Below the pieces are notes generated by a model. It was not told the origin of the DNA and did not search any database. It saw nothing but the letters and a program-made list of their open reading frames with translations. Below are positions 8,032 to 15,369 of a stretch of 42,907 nt of DNA, piece by piece. Source of the DNA: JBCBEX01 sp038528235 (GTDB lineage: Bacteria; Bacteroidota; Rhodothermia; Rhodothermales; Rubricoccaceae); assembly GCA_038528235.1 (NCBI GenBank), contig JBCBEX010000030.1, positions 1 through 42,907 of the forward strand, given 5' to 3'. How positions within the stretch are numbered: position 1 is the stretch's first letter; every line of letters starts with the position of its first letter. Made by a program: the position numbers and the translations under genes.

Positions 8032-9090
8032 CTACTCCGACTTCTTCGCGGTCGTCTTGCGCGCGGTGGTTTTCTTGGCCACGGTGGTCTTGGCGGCCGT
8101 CTTCTTGGTCACCGTCGTGGGTTTCATCGCGGGGGCCTTTTTCGCGGGGGCGGGGTCGGCCAGAGGCGCGGCGATGAGTTCGTTCCAGCGGAGCTCGCGC
8201 AGCTGCGGGCGCGGGTTGAGCGCGCGGTCGATGGCGAGGTCGGCCATGTGCTGCACGACCCACTCGAAGTAGTGCGGCGTGAGCGAGTTGATGTCCATGT
8301 CCGGCGCCGGGTTCATGAAGTCGATGGCGTACGGAATGCCGTCGCGGACAGCGAACTCCATCGAGTTCATGTCGTAGCCGAGCGCCGTGCACAGCTTCGT
8401 GGCGTCGCTGACGACGCGCGCGCCAAGCTCGGGGCTCATGTGGTCGTGCTCGACGTGGTAGCGCCGCTCGCGGGGGTCGTACTTGATCGGTAGGATGGTG
8501 TCCTGCCCGAGGCAGATGCAGCGCACGAAGTGCTCCCACTCGATGAACTCCTGGAGCACCATCGTGAGGAGCCCCGCGTTGTTGTAGTGCCCGATGAGTT
8601 CCTCCTTCGAGCGGCAGACGTAGACCTCCTTCCAGCCGCCGCCGTGGGCGTCCTTGAAGATGCACGGCAGGCCGATATAGTCCAGGATGGCGTCCCAGTC
8701 GAGCGGGTACTCGAGGTTGCGCAGCGACTCGTCGTGGACGATGCCGGGGACGTACTCCTTGTTGGGCAGCACAACCGTCTTCGGGTGCGCGATGCCGAGC
8801 TTCGTGGCGAGCGCCGCCCCGAAGAACTTGTCGTCGGCCGTCCACATGAACGGGTTGTTGATCACCGTCGTCCCGGCGAGGACGGCCTGCTTGAGGACGG
8901 TCCGGTAGAACGGCACCTCGTGCGAGATGCGGTCAATGATCACGTCGTACTCCAGCGGCGCGTCCATGTGCGGCGCGCCGACCTTGACGAACTCGGCGAC
9001 CACGTCCGCGTCGCGGTTGTTGACCTCCTCGATGAAGGCGGGCGGGAACGACCACTCGCGGCCGACGATCAGTCCTACTTTCTTGGGCAT
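8032..9090 (-). CDS. ATP-grasp ligase (D-Ala-D-Ala ligase-like) with lysine-rich C-terminal tail
   Basis: A 352-residue ATP-grasp protein. An N-terminal Rossmann-like domain (PKKVGLIVGREWSFPPAFIEEV) is followed by the ATP-grasp core: LPCIFKDAHGGGW as the ATP-binding strand and loop, VLQEFIEW, then GIPYAIDFMNPAPDMD with the metal-binding Asp/Asn. These features resemble D-alanine-D-alanine ligase and glutathione synthase relatives, so the enzyme probably forms an amide bond. Residues 313-352 form a separate tail of repeated KKT/AKK words, with 11 lysines in 40 residues and little else but Ala, Thr and Pro, like histone H1 or bacterial H1-like proteins. The tail might bind an anionic polymer or nucleic acid, or serve as the acceptor itself. 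Third gene of the cluster, followed by an F2 element. Confidence 0.82.
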   Translation of the reverse strand: MPKKVGLIVGREWSFPPAFIEEVNNRDADVVAEFVKVGAPHMDAPLEYDVIIDRISHEVPFYRTVLKQAVLAGTTVINNPFMWTADDKFFGAALATKLGIAHPKTVVLPNKEYVPGIVHDESLRNLEYPLDWDAILDYIGLPCIFKDAHGGGWKEVYVCRSKEELIGHYNNAGLLTMVLQEFIEWEHFVRCICLGQDTILPIKYDPRERRYHVEHDHMSPELGARVVSDATKLCTALGYDMNSMEFAVRDGIPYAIDFMNPAPDMDINSLTPHYFEWVVQHMADLAIDRALNPRPQLRELRWNELIAAPLADPAPAKKAPAMKPTTVTKKTAAKTTVAKKTTARKTTAKKSE

Positions 9091-9149
9091 GGGGCTAGGC
9101 TGTTAGCGATGGGCAATCTGGAAAAGAGGAGAGGCGGACAAGCTGCGGC

Positions 9150-9208
9150 GTTGTCGTGCGTGTTGCGTGTGTGGCTAGATCCGACACGCAACACGAAATG
9201 CGCAACAC
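9150..9208. repeat. F4 palindromic repeat, copy 1
   Basis: GTGTTGCGTGT (9160-9170) pairs perfectly with ACACGCAACAC (9184-9194) around a 13-base loop, and further TTGTCGTGCG/CGCAACAC words flank the core. It lies in the 161-bp gap between the esterase and the lysine-tailed ATP-grasp gene. A longer relative is at 11038-11104. Confidence 0.75.
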
Positions 9209-9251
9209 CTGGTGAGACGCCGAGCCTCCACGGCTCGAAAAGGGAGGCGCG

Positions 9252-9971
9252 TCAGTCTGAGCCGCCGATATAGGTGCGGATCATCTGGTGCCAGTAGGGC
9301 CAGTCGTGTGCCCAGCCGTCCCACAGGCGCAGCGCATTGCCAACGCCCTTCTCCCAGAGGACGCGGGAGAGGTGCACGTTGTTTTCGCGGAACGAGTCGT
9401 CGCTGCCGGTGGCGAGGATGATGTCGGTGTGGCGGAGCTGCTCCAGGTGGCCGTGGTCGTGGAGGTCCATCGCGTAGTGCGACGGGTTGTGGCGGTAGAT
9501 CTCGTCGCCGTAGTAGCCGTCCGAGAACATGCGGATGTCGTAGAGCCCGCTCATCCCGATCACGCGCCCGACGAGTTGCGGGTAGCGCAGCGTGAAGTCG
9601 ATGGCGTGGAAGGCGCCGAAGCTGGCGCCCGTCATGATGAGGAAGTCGTTCGGGTTCTTGCGGTAGCTGAACGGCAGCAGTTCGTGCAGGAGGTAGCGCT
9701 CGTAGGCCTCCTGGTGGTGCGCACGGTCGGCGGGGTGCTTCCAGCGGGCATACCAGCTGTCGGCGTCGACGCTGTCCACGCAGTAGAGCTGGATCCAGCC
9801 GTTGCGGAGGTGGTCCCCGAGGGCATCGGTCATGCCGCGGTCTTGCCACTCGTAGAAGCGGCCCTGCGAGGTCGGGAAGACAACGACGCGCGCCCCGGCG
9901 TGGCCGAAGACGAGCGTCTCCATGGTGCGCCCGAGCGAGGGGCTGTGCCAGCTGTGGTATTCGCGGTGCAT
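9252..9971 (-). CDS. Esterase family protein (alpha/beta hydrolase fold)
   Basis: A 239-residue putative esterase. The nucleophile elbow is GASFGAFHA (Ser117), and the base is probably His222 in GWAHDWPYWH near the C-terminus. There is no signal peptide, so it is probably cytoplasmic. It resembles small esterases in the esterase D/antigen 85-type group often annotated simply as esterase family protein. It is the first gene of the leftward cluster containing two ATP-grasp proteins and a GCS2 ligase. It is divergent from a second esterase gene at 10157 across a 185-bp region with an 11-bp inverted repeat. A hydrolase beside several amidoligases may remove a protecting ester or release the product. 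The substrate cannot be read from the sequence. Confidence 0.82.
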   Translation of the reverse strand: MHREYHSWHSPSLGRTMETLVFGHAGARVVVFPTSQGRFYEWQDRGMTDALGDHLRNGWIQLYCVDSVDADSWYARWKHPADRAHHQEAYERYLLHELLPFSYRKNPNDFLIMTGASFGAFHAIDFTLRYPQLVGRVIGMSGLYDIRMFSDGYYGDEIYRHNPSHYAMDLHDHGHLEQLRHTDIILATGSDDSFRENNVHLSRVLWEKGVGNALRLWDGWAHDWPYWHQMIRTYIGGSD

Positions 9972-10042
9972 GAGGCGTAAGTCGGCGGGTGTGGGGACGA
10001 GGGGTGGACGCAGACGAGGCCGCGCAAAAAGGCGGCGCTATC

Positions 10043-10074
10043 TTCGCGCGTGCAACATACTCCGCACGCGCGAA
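10043..10074. promoter_or_regulatory. Inverted repeat in the divergent esterase promoter region
   Basis: TTCGCGCGTGC (10043-10053) and GCACGCGCGAA (10064-10074) are perfect inverted copies separated by ten bases. The site lies midway between the divergent starts at 9971 and 10157. A TATCTT word immediately overlaps its left edge (10039-10044) and could be a -10 element. It may be an operator shared by both esterase genes or a hairpin in a 5' leader. No matching regulator gene is nearby. Confidence 0.4.
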
Positions 10075-10156
10075 CCGATGAATGGAGGAGCGACGATAGA
10101 ACGATGAGAAGCGCATTCAATTCTTAAACTTCGGCCCCTTTGCCTACCTGAGTGCC

Positions 10157-10993
10157 GTGCCTACCCTCACCCCTGCTCCTGACCTCGTCGCGCTCGGCTG
10201 GAAGTCCTACCCCGACGACGATGGCTACCACACCGTCGTCGGCGACCTGTGGCGGCTACCCGAGATCCACAGCCCCCGCCTCGGCAACCACCGCGACCTG
10301 CTCGTCTACCTCCCGCCGTCCTACCACACCGAGCCAGGCCGCCGCTACCCGGTCGTCTACATGCACGACGGCCAGAACCTCTTCGACGACGCGACCGCGT
10401 TCGCGGGCGAGTGGCAGGTCGACAATACGATGGATGCGCTCGCCGTCACGGGCCGCGAGGCCATCGTCGTGGGTGTACCGAACACGGGCGTCGACCGCAT
10501 CCACGAGTACAGCCCCGTCAAGGACCAGCAGGAGCGCGGCGGGCGCGGCGAGACCTACGTCGCCTTCCTCACTGAGACCGTGAAGCCGCGCATCGACGCC
10601 GACTTCCGCACCTGCACCGGGCCGCTCGACACCATCGTCGCCGGCTCGTCGATGGGCGGACTCATCAGCCTCTACGCCTTCCTGAAGCGCCCCGACGTGT
10701 TCGGCCACGCGGGCGTGATGAGCCCGTCGCTCTGGTTCGCCGACCGCGCGATCTTCCCCATCGTCCGCGAGACGCCGAAGCACGCAGGCCGCATCTACCT
10801 CGACGTAGGCACCAAGGAAGGCGCGCAGACCGTCGCCGACGTGCGCCGCCTCCGCGAACTGATCCTGTCGAAGGGCTACCGCCGCCACCACGACTTCTGC
10901 TACGTCGAGGACCAGGGCGCTGGCCACTCCGAGATCGCCTGGCGCGACCGCCTCCACTTCGCGATGGACTTCCTGCTGGGACCCGCGGAGTAG
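10157..10993 (+). CDS. Putative esterase (alpha/beta hydrolase, esterase D/enterochelin esterase-like)
   Basis: A 278-residue putative esterase of the S-formylglutathione hydrolase/Fes-like superfamily. The segment YPVVYMHDGQNLFDD (about residues 64-78) is characteristic. The nucleophile is Ser165 in AGSSMGGLISLY, an acid probably Asp219 in IYLDVGTKEG, and the base His257 in QGAGHSEIAW. There is no signal peptide. The start is a GTG (10157) immediately upstream of the conserved region; no in-frame ATG fits better. It is transcribed divergently from the amidoligase cluster, whose first gene is another esterase, so both may act on the same ester or peptide product. An unusual repeat (F4) separates it from the downstream dipeptidase gene. 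Confidence 0.83.
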   Translation: MPTLTPAPDLVALGWKSYPDDDGYHTVVGDLWRLPEIHSPRLGNHRDLLVYLPPSYHTEPGRRYPVVYMHDGQNLFDDATAFAGEWQVDNTMDALAVTGREAIVVGVPNTGVDRIHEYSPVKDQQERGGRGETYVAFLTETVKPRIDADFRTCTGPLDTIVAGSSMGGLISLYAFLKRPDVFGHAGVMSPSLWFADRAIFPIVRETPKHAGRIYLDVGTKEGAQTVADVRRLRELILSKGYRRHHDFCYVEDQGAGHSEIAWRDRLHFAMDFLLGPAE

Positions 10994-11037
10994 CACGATC
11001 CGGATCCTGAGGTAGTCGGCAAGATGGTGCCCGCAAC

Positions 11038-11104
11038 GTGTTGCGTATTGCGTGTTGCGTGAGGTGCCCGGAAGCAGCCAACACGCAATACGTAACACGC
11101 AACA
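11038..11104. repeat. F4 palindromic repeat, copy 2
   Basis: GTGTTGCGTATTGCGTGTTG (from 11038) pairs with CAACACGCAATACGTAACAC (from 11079) with one mismatch, giving an approximately 20-bp stem around a loop of about 20 bases. The right edge lies seven bases before the ATG of the dipeptidase gene, so a hairpin would sit over its ribosome-binding region. Confidence 0.8.
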
Positions 11105-11110
11105 GTCCCC

Positions 11111-12157
11111 ATGTTCATCGACGCCCACCTCGATCTCGCCTTCAACGTCGTTGCGCACGGCCGGGACCTGACGCGGACTGTGCCCGACCTGCGCGCCGCC
11201 GAGGCAAAGACGGCCCAGGAGGTGATGGTCACGCTGCCCGAGTTGCAGCAGGCGGGCGTCGGCATTGTCTTCGGGACCATCTTCACGCTGCCGCACCATG
11301 CGAAGCGGCCGGGCGCGCGCAAGCCGCTCACCGCGAAGCAGAAAGCGCTGATGTACCGCACGCCCGACGAGGCACACGCGAAGGGCGTCGAGCAACTGGA
11401 CGTCTACCGCCGCTGGGAGGACGACGGCTGGCTGCGCATCCTCCGCTCGCAGACCGACCTCGCCGCACACGAGGCAGCCTGGCCCGAGGGCGACCGCATG
11501 ACGGGCCTCGTGCTGCTCATGGAAGGCGCCGACCCGATCCGCACGCCCGATGAGCTGCCATGGTGGGTCGAGCGGGGCGTGCGTCTCGTCGGCCCAGCGT
11601 GGCAGCGGACGCGGTACTCGGGCGGCACCTTCGCGCCTGGCCCACTCACGGAGATAGGGCGGGAGCTCGTCCGTGCCATGAACGAGGCGGGCGTGGCGCT
11701 CGACGTGAGCCACCTCGCCCACGACGCCGTCTGGGATGCCTTGGATCAAAACCCGGCGCATGTCTGCGCGAGCCACAGCAACGCCGCTGCGCTCGTGCCT
11801 ACCGATCGCCACCTCACCGACGCCATGCTCGACGCGCTCGCGGAGCGGGACGCCGTGGTGGGCGTGGTCCTCGGCAACCCGTTCGTGAAGGACGGCGTGG
11901 CGCGCGGCGACCCCGAAGAGAGTGTCACGCTAGACGATGTGCGGACGCAGGCCGCGCACCTCGCGGGGCGGCTCGGCTGGGACCACCTCGGCGTCGGGAG
12001 CGACTTCGACGGCGGCTTCGGCAAGCAGGAGACGCCCTTCGGCATCGAGCGCGGAGCCGACTTCGCCAAGCTCGGCGACGCCGTGCCTGAGGCGGCACGC
12101 GCGGGCTTCCTGGGCGGCAACTGGCTGCGGTGGCTGCGGCAGGCCCTCCCCGCGTGA
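11111..12157 (+). CDS. Membrane dipeptidase-family metallopeptidase (M19)
   Basis: A zinc hydrolase of the renal-dipeptidase family, 348 residues, normal for bacterial members; these cleave dipeptides, including some with D-residues. The metal ligands appear in the expected order: DAHLD (His6, Asp8), LMEGADP (Glu138), DVSHLAHD (His201) and ASHSNA (His222). GVGSDFDG (Asp298) completes the active site. There is no signal peptide, so it is probably cytoplasmic despite the family name. The ATG at 11111 begins directly with the metal-binding strand, as in homologues. It follows the esterase gene after 117 bp dominated by the F4 palindrome. Proximity to amidoligases makes a role in turning over their product possible but unproven. 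Confidence 0.88.
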   Translation: MFIDAHLDLAFNVVAHGRDLTRTVPDLRAAEAKTAQEVMVTLPELQQAGVGIVFGTIFTLPHHAKRPGARKPLTAKQKALMYRTPDEAHAKGVEQLDVYRRWEDDGWLRILRSQTDLAAHEAAWPEGDRMTGLVLLMEGADPIRTPDELPWWVERGVRLVGPAWQRTRYSGGTFAPGPLTEIGRELVRAMNEAGVALDVSHLAHDAVWDALDQNPAHVCASHSNAAALVPTDRHLTDAMLDALAERDAVVGVVLGNPFVKDGVARGDPEESVTLDDVRTQAAHLAGRLGWDHLGVGSDFDGGFGKQETPFGIERGADFAKLGDAVPEAARAGFLGGNWLRWLRQALPA

Positions 12158-12234
12158 GGCAAGCGAGTCCGGTGCCGAGTTTTCGCCATTCGGACCGGTG
12201 GGATTGCATCCTTCGGACCATGGGTCGCACATAG

Positions 12235-12271
12235 GGTACCCGGTACCATGAGCGCGCTCTTTTTTGCGCTC
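12235..12271 (+). terminator. Possible terminator with a GGTACC duplication, after the dipeptidase gene
   Basis: GGTACC occurs twice (12235-12240 and 12242-12247). GAGCGC (12250-12255) can pair with GCGCTC (12266-12271), or fold on itself as GAGCGCGCTC followed by six T (12260-12265). Its place between the dipeptidase stop (12157) and the next start (12289) fits an intrinsic terminator of modest strength. Confidence 0.4.
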
Positions 12272-12288
12272 CTCAAGCCGGACCCACC

Positions 12289-13239
12289 ATGCCTCATGTT
12301 CTCCTCGCTCTCGTTCTGCTCCTCGCGCTCCCGGCGCAGGCGCAAGACCTCCCCTCGGCCGCCGTCACGCAGGTTCTCCTCGACGCCCTGAAGGTGGACG
12401 ACGGCACCGGGCGCTTCAGCCTCCCGCGCTTCACCATCGCTTTCCCACAAGGCGACCGCGCCAAGGCTATCGTCCGCAACGCCGACGGCGACATCGTCTT
12501 CGAGCGGGGCTACAAGGGCCAGCGCGACGGCACGCGCACCGCCCGCATCTTCCGCAAGGACTCGGGGGGCGGCGGGCGCTTCGGGCTCCCGACGGCCCGC
12601 CGCACCAGCGAAGAACCGGTCTTCGAGGAGTCCGGTGCCTACACGCTCGACATCGAGCATGGCGGCGAGGTCATCACGCGCTTCCCGTTCCGCGTCGTCC
12701 GCATCACGTCGAGCGACCCCTACGCGGACACGCCGCCGCGCTTCGCCGTGGACGGCCTCTGGATGACGCACGGCTTCGTGGACTACGAGGACGACGCCAC
12801 CGGCCGCCAGCCGCATCTCCAGTGGAACTACTACGACCAGCTCATGGACGCCGACCGCGAGCGGCTCGTCTTCGAGCAGGTCCGCTATGAGCTGCGCCGC
12901 GACGGCCGCCTCATCGGCCGCACCGTCACCGACAGCGGCGTCTCGTCGGACGGCCTCACCATCGCCACGCAGACCTTCGAGGCCGTCGAGCGGCCCAACT
13001 CCAGCCACGCCGAGTCGCGCATCCACCGCGGCGACATGACCGACGGCACCTACGAGATCCGCCGCGTGGTCAAGGCCGACGACTTCAACGGCGGCAACTT
13101 CCGCGAGACGATCACCTTCGACGTGCGCGGCGGGCAGTTCGTCCCCGTCGGCGACCAGGTGCGCGCAGGCACCGAGGCGACCGCCTTCCTGGAAGGGCTC
13201 AACCGCGCCTTCTTCTACCCGATCTCCTCCACCCGCTAG
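12289..13239 (+). CDS. Secreted protein of unknown function
   Basis: I do not recognise this 316-residue protein. It begins with a clear signal peptide (PHVLLALVLLLALPAQAQ), so it is probably periplasmic. The mature part is rich in charged beta-strand-like segments. Repeated patterns such as RNADGDIVFERGYKGQRDG, followed by RDGRLIGRTVTDSG and DMTDGTYEIRRVVKADD, suggest an all-beta, possibly immunoglobulin-like or jelly-roll fold. It has no cysteine pair, lipobox or known catalytic motif. The next gene starts four bases after its stop and also encodes a secreted protein, so the two are very probably co-transcribed. Confidence 0.75.
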   Translation: MPHVLLALVLLLALPAQAQDLPSAAVTQVLLDALKVDDGTGRFSLPRFTIAFPQGDRAKAIVRNADGDIVFERGYKGQRDGTRTARIFRKDSGGGGRFGLPTARRTSEEPVFEESGAYTLDIEHGGEVITRFPFRVVRITSSDPYADTPPRFAVDGLWMTHGFVDYEDDATGRQPHLQWNYYDQLMDADRERLVFEQVRYELRRDGRLIGRTVTDSGVSSDGLTIATQTFEAVERPNSSHAESRIHRGDMTDGTYEIRRVVKADDFNGGNFRETITFDVRGGQFVPVGDQVRAGTEATAFLEGLNRAFFYPISSTR

Positions 13240-13243
13240 TCCC

Positions 13244-14296
13244 ATGCTCGCTTTCCTCCTCGCGCTGGTGATGCTCAGCGCCCCCGCCACCTCGACGCTC
13301 CCGGATCCCTACGAGGGCTTCTACGGCTGCAACCTCGACGGCGACGAGCACTACGTCGTCTGGATCGGGACCGTCGGCACGGGCACGCGCGCCACCCAGC
13401 AGTGGACCACCTACCAGCTCTTCAACGCCGACGACTTCCCGTTTGACGACGAGCTGCGCCAACGGAGCGGCAGCGGCTACCACACTCGCGGTGGGACCTT
13501 CAACTCCGGCAACAGCGCGGTCGATTTCGCCGACGGGACGCTGCTGCTGCAGGACGAGCCGTGCGAACCCGTCGCCACGCTGCGCGACCTCCTAACACTG
13601 TTCGGCCTCGACGTGGACGACGCCGTGCAGGAGGTGGTGGACTTCGAAGGCTGGACGCCGGAGCAGGTCGCCGTGCGCCTCGACGATGCCGCGTTCGCCG
13701 ATGCAGCCTTCCGGCCCGGTAACGAGTGGCGTGGCGCGGGTGGTGGCTCGCCGCGCTTCGCGGAAGTGATCCGCGGCCTGACGCTCCCCGAGCCGCCGCC
13801 GCCGCCCAACGCCGCCCCGACCGGAGCGCCCGTCGCCGCGGACGACTACGAGGGCATCTACTCCGACGGGCGCATGCTCTACGTTATCCGCGACGGTCGC
13901 TTCGTCCAGTTCGAGGACGACTACGACGGCGACTGGCTCCCGCGCGTGCAGTACGTCTTCGAGCCGCGGAGGTACTACCCGAAAGCGTACGACTACCGCG
14001 TCGTGAACGGCGAATTCCAGTCGGGCGACGCGAGCACGATGGAGTTTCTCCGCCGCGATGGGGAGGTCGCGGCGCTCGTCTGGCGCGGGAAGGAGCTGCC
14101 ACGCGTCTACACGCTGGCACAGCTCTTCGAGGCAGGCGACTACGACGTTGAGCCATTCACCGCCGAGCTACGCCAGCGCGGGATGGACGACGCCGCGGTC
14201 AAGGCCGTGATGGAGGACGCCGCGCGCTTCGCCGACGTAATCCGCGAGGGCAATGCGCCGATCACGTTCGAGAAGCTGACCGGGCTGGAGGACTAG
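13244..14296 (+). CDS. Secreted protein of unknown function with an internal duplication
   Basis: A 350-residue protein with an N-terminal signal sequence (LAFLLALVMLSAPATS). The mature part consists of two related halves joined by a proline-rich linker (PEPPPPPNAAPTGAP, about residues 185-200). Each half begins with YEGFY/YEGIY and a short beta-rich stretch. Each ends with an acidic helical region and a matching signature: FADAAF..GNEWRGAG..RFAEVIRGL in the first half, AARFADVIREGNAPITFEKLTGL in the second. The ancestral unit therefore seems to have been about 150 residues. I cannot assign a function. It is probably in an operon with the secreted-protein gene four bases upstream and is convergent with the PHP gene 30 bp downstream. 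Confidence 0.75.
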   Translation: MLAFLLALVMLSAPATSTLPDPYEGFYGCNLDGDEHYVVWIGTVGTGTRATQQWTTYQLFNADDFPFDDELRQRSGSGYHTRGGTFNSGNSAVDFADGTLLLQDEPCEPVATLRDLLTLFGLDVDDAVQEVVDFEGWTPEQVAVRLDDAAFADAAFRPGNEWRGAGGGSPRFAEVIRGLTLPEPPPPPNAAPTGAPVAADDYEGIYSDGRMLYVIRDGRFVQFEDDYDGDWLPRVQYVFEPRRYYPKAYDYRVVNGEFQSGDASTMEFLRRDGEVAALVWRGKELPRVYTLAQLFEAGDYDVEPFTAELRQRGMDDAAVKAVMEDAARFADVIREGNAPITFEKLTGLED

Positions 14297-14326
14297 CCAC
14301 GACCAACGGGCCTCTGAGCCACCACG

Positions 14327-15151
14327 TCAGACGGTCACGTCGGGGTGGGCGACGGCGTCGAGGAGGCGGGCGACCCAGGCCGGGTCGGGGGCGTAGCGGC
14401 CGAAGCTGTCGTCCTCGAAGGTGCCGAAGCCGTGGTAGTCCGAGCCGCCCGTCGTGAGGAGGTCGTGGCGCGCGGCAAAGGCGGCCCAGCGGCGCTCCGC
14501 CATCGGGTCGTGCGCTGGGTGCACCACCTCCACGCCGTCGAGGCCGTCCGCCACCAGCATCGCGGCGATGGTCTCGTCGAGCGCGATGCCGGGGTGGGCG
14601 AGGACGGTCACCCCGCCCGCTGCGTGGACGAGTGCGATCATCTCCGAGGCGGGCTGGTCCGTCTTCGCGACGTAGGCCGGGGCCGTCGTGCCGAGGAAGC
14701 GGTCGAACGCCTCACCGAACTTGGACACGAGGCCCGCTTCAAGCATGGCCTTGGCGATGTGCGGCCGTCCGACGACCTCGCCCTTGGCGTGGTAGTGCAC
14801 GCGCTCCAAGCGCAGTCGGTGGCCGAGCCCCGCGAGCCGGTCCACGATGGCCTCGGCCCGCTCGACACGCTTCTGCCGATACGCCGCGAGCGCCGCCGCG
14901 AGCGCCGGATCGACGAGGTCGAACCCGTAGGCGAGCAGGTGAATGTCGCGGTCGCCGACCTGCACCGACAGCTCGACGCCGGGCAGCAGCGCCACGCCCA
15001 GCCTCTGCGCGGCGATCCGCGCGAGCGGGTAGGCCGCCACGGTGTCGTGGTCGGTGATCGAGAGCCGCTCGATCCCGCGCAGCGCCGCTTTCTCGACGAG
15101 GCCCGGCGGGGAGAGCCGCCCGTCGGACGCGGTGGTGTGGGTGTGGAGGTC
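14327..15151 (-). CDS. PHP-domain phosphoesterase (TrpH/RNase AM-like)
   Basis: A metal-dependent phosphoesterase of the PHP superfamily, close to the YciV/TrpH group that acts as 5'-3' exoribonuclease or 3',5'-nucleotide bisphosphate phosphatase. With this start it has 274 residues. Visible metal ligands are DLHTHTTASDG near the N-terminus, ITDHDTVAAY, GVELSV, VGRPHIAKAM, LAHPG and a C-terminal GGSDYHGFG, all in the order expected. The start is uncertain: GTG at 15151 puts DLHTH at residues 4-8 as in homologues. An ATG at 15232 would add 27 low-complexity residues (MYTAALLGSSPPLRLPAS...), which could be read as a poor signal sequence but is unusual for the family. Divergent from rsmB across 218 bp. 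Confidence 0.85.
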   Translation of the reverse strand, partial: DLHTHTTASDGRLSPPGLVEKAALRGIERLSITDHDTVAAYPLARIAAQRLGVALLPGVELSVQVGDRDIHLLAYGFDLVDPALAAALAAYRQKRVERAEAIVDRLAGLGHRLRLERVHYHAKGEVVGRPHIAKAMLEAGLVSKFGEAFDRFLGTTAPAYVAKTDQPASEMIALVHAAGGVTVLAHPGIALDETIAAMLVADGLDGVEVVHPAHDPMAERRWAAFAARHDLLTTGGSDYHGFGTFEDDSFGRYAPDPAWVARLLDAVAHPDVTV

Positions 15152-15369
15152 GGCGCGCACGGGGGAGGGGAGAGGCAACGAGGCGGGGAGACGAAGAGGC
15201 GGCGAGGAGCCAAGCAGAGCCGCGGTGTACAAGATCGCTCTCGTTAGCGGTCCGTGTAGGCAGGACGAGGATTCTGCTCGGATTCCCTGTCACATGCGGG
15301 CGAGGACGTGGTCGTACTCTATCCTGGCGCGTCTGCGCGACCCTCATCCTCCCACACGCCCACACCCCT

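Noticed and set aside
10256..13290. Antisense frames of 518 and 514 codons over the esterase, dipeptidase and secreted-protein genes
   Set aside because: They are opposite genes with catalytic motifs and export signals, and contain no recognisable domain; the length follows from high GC.
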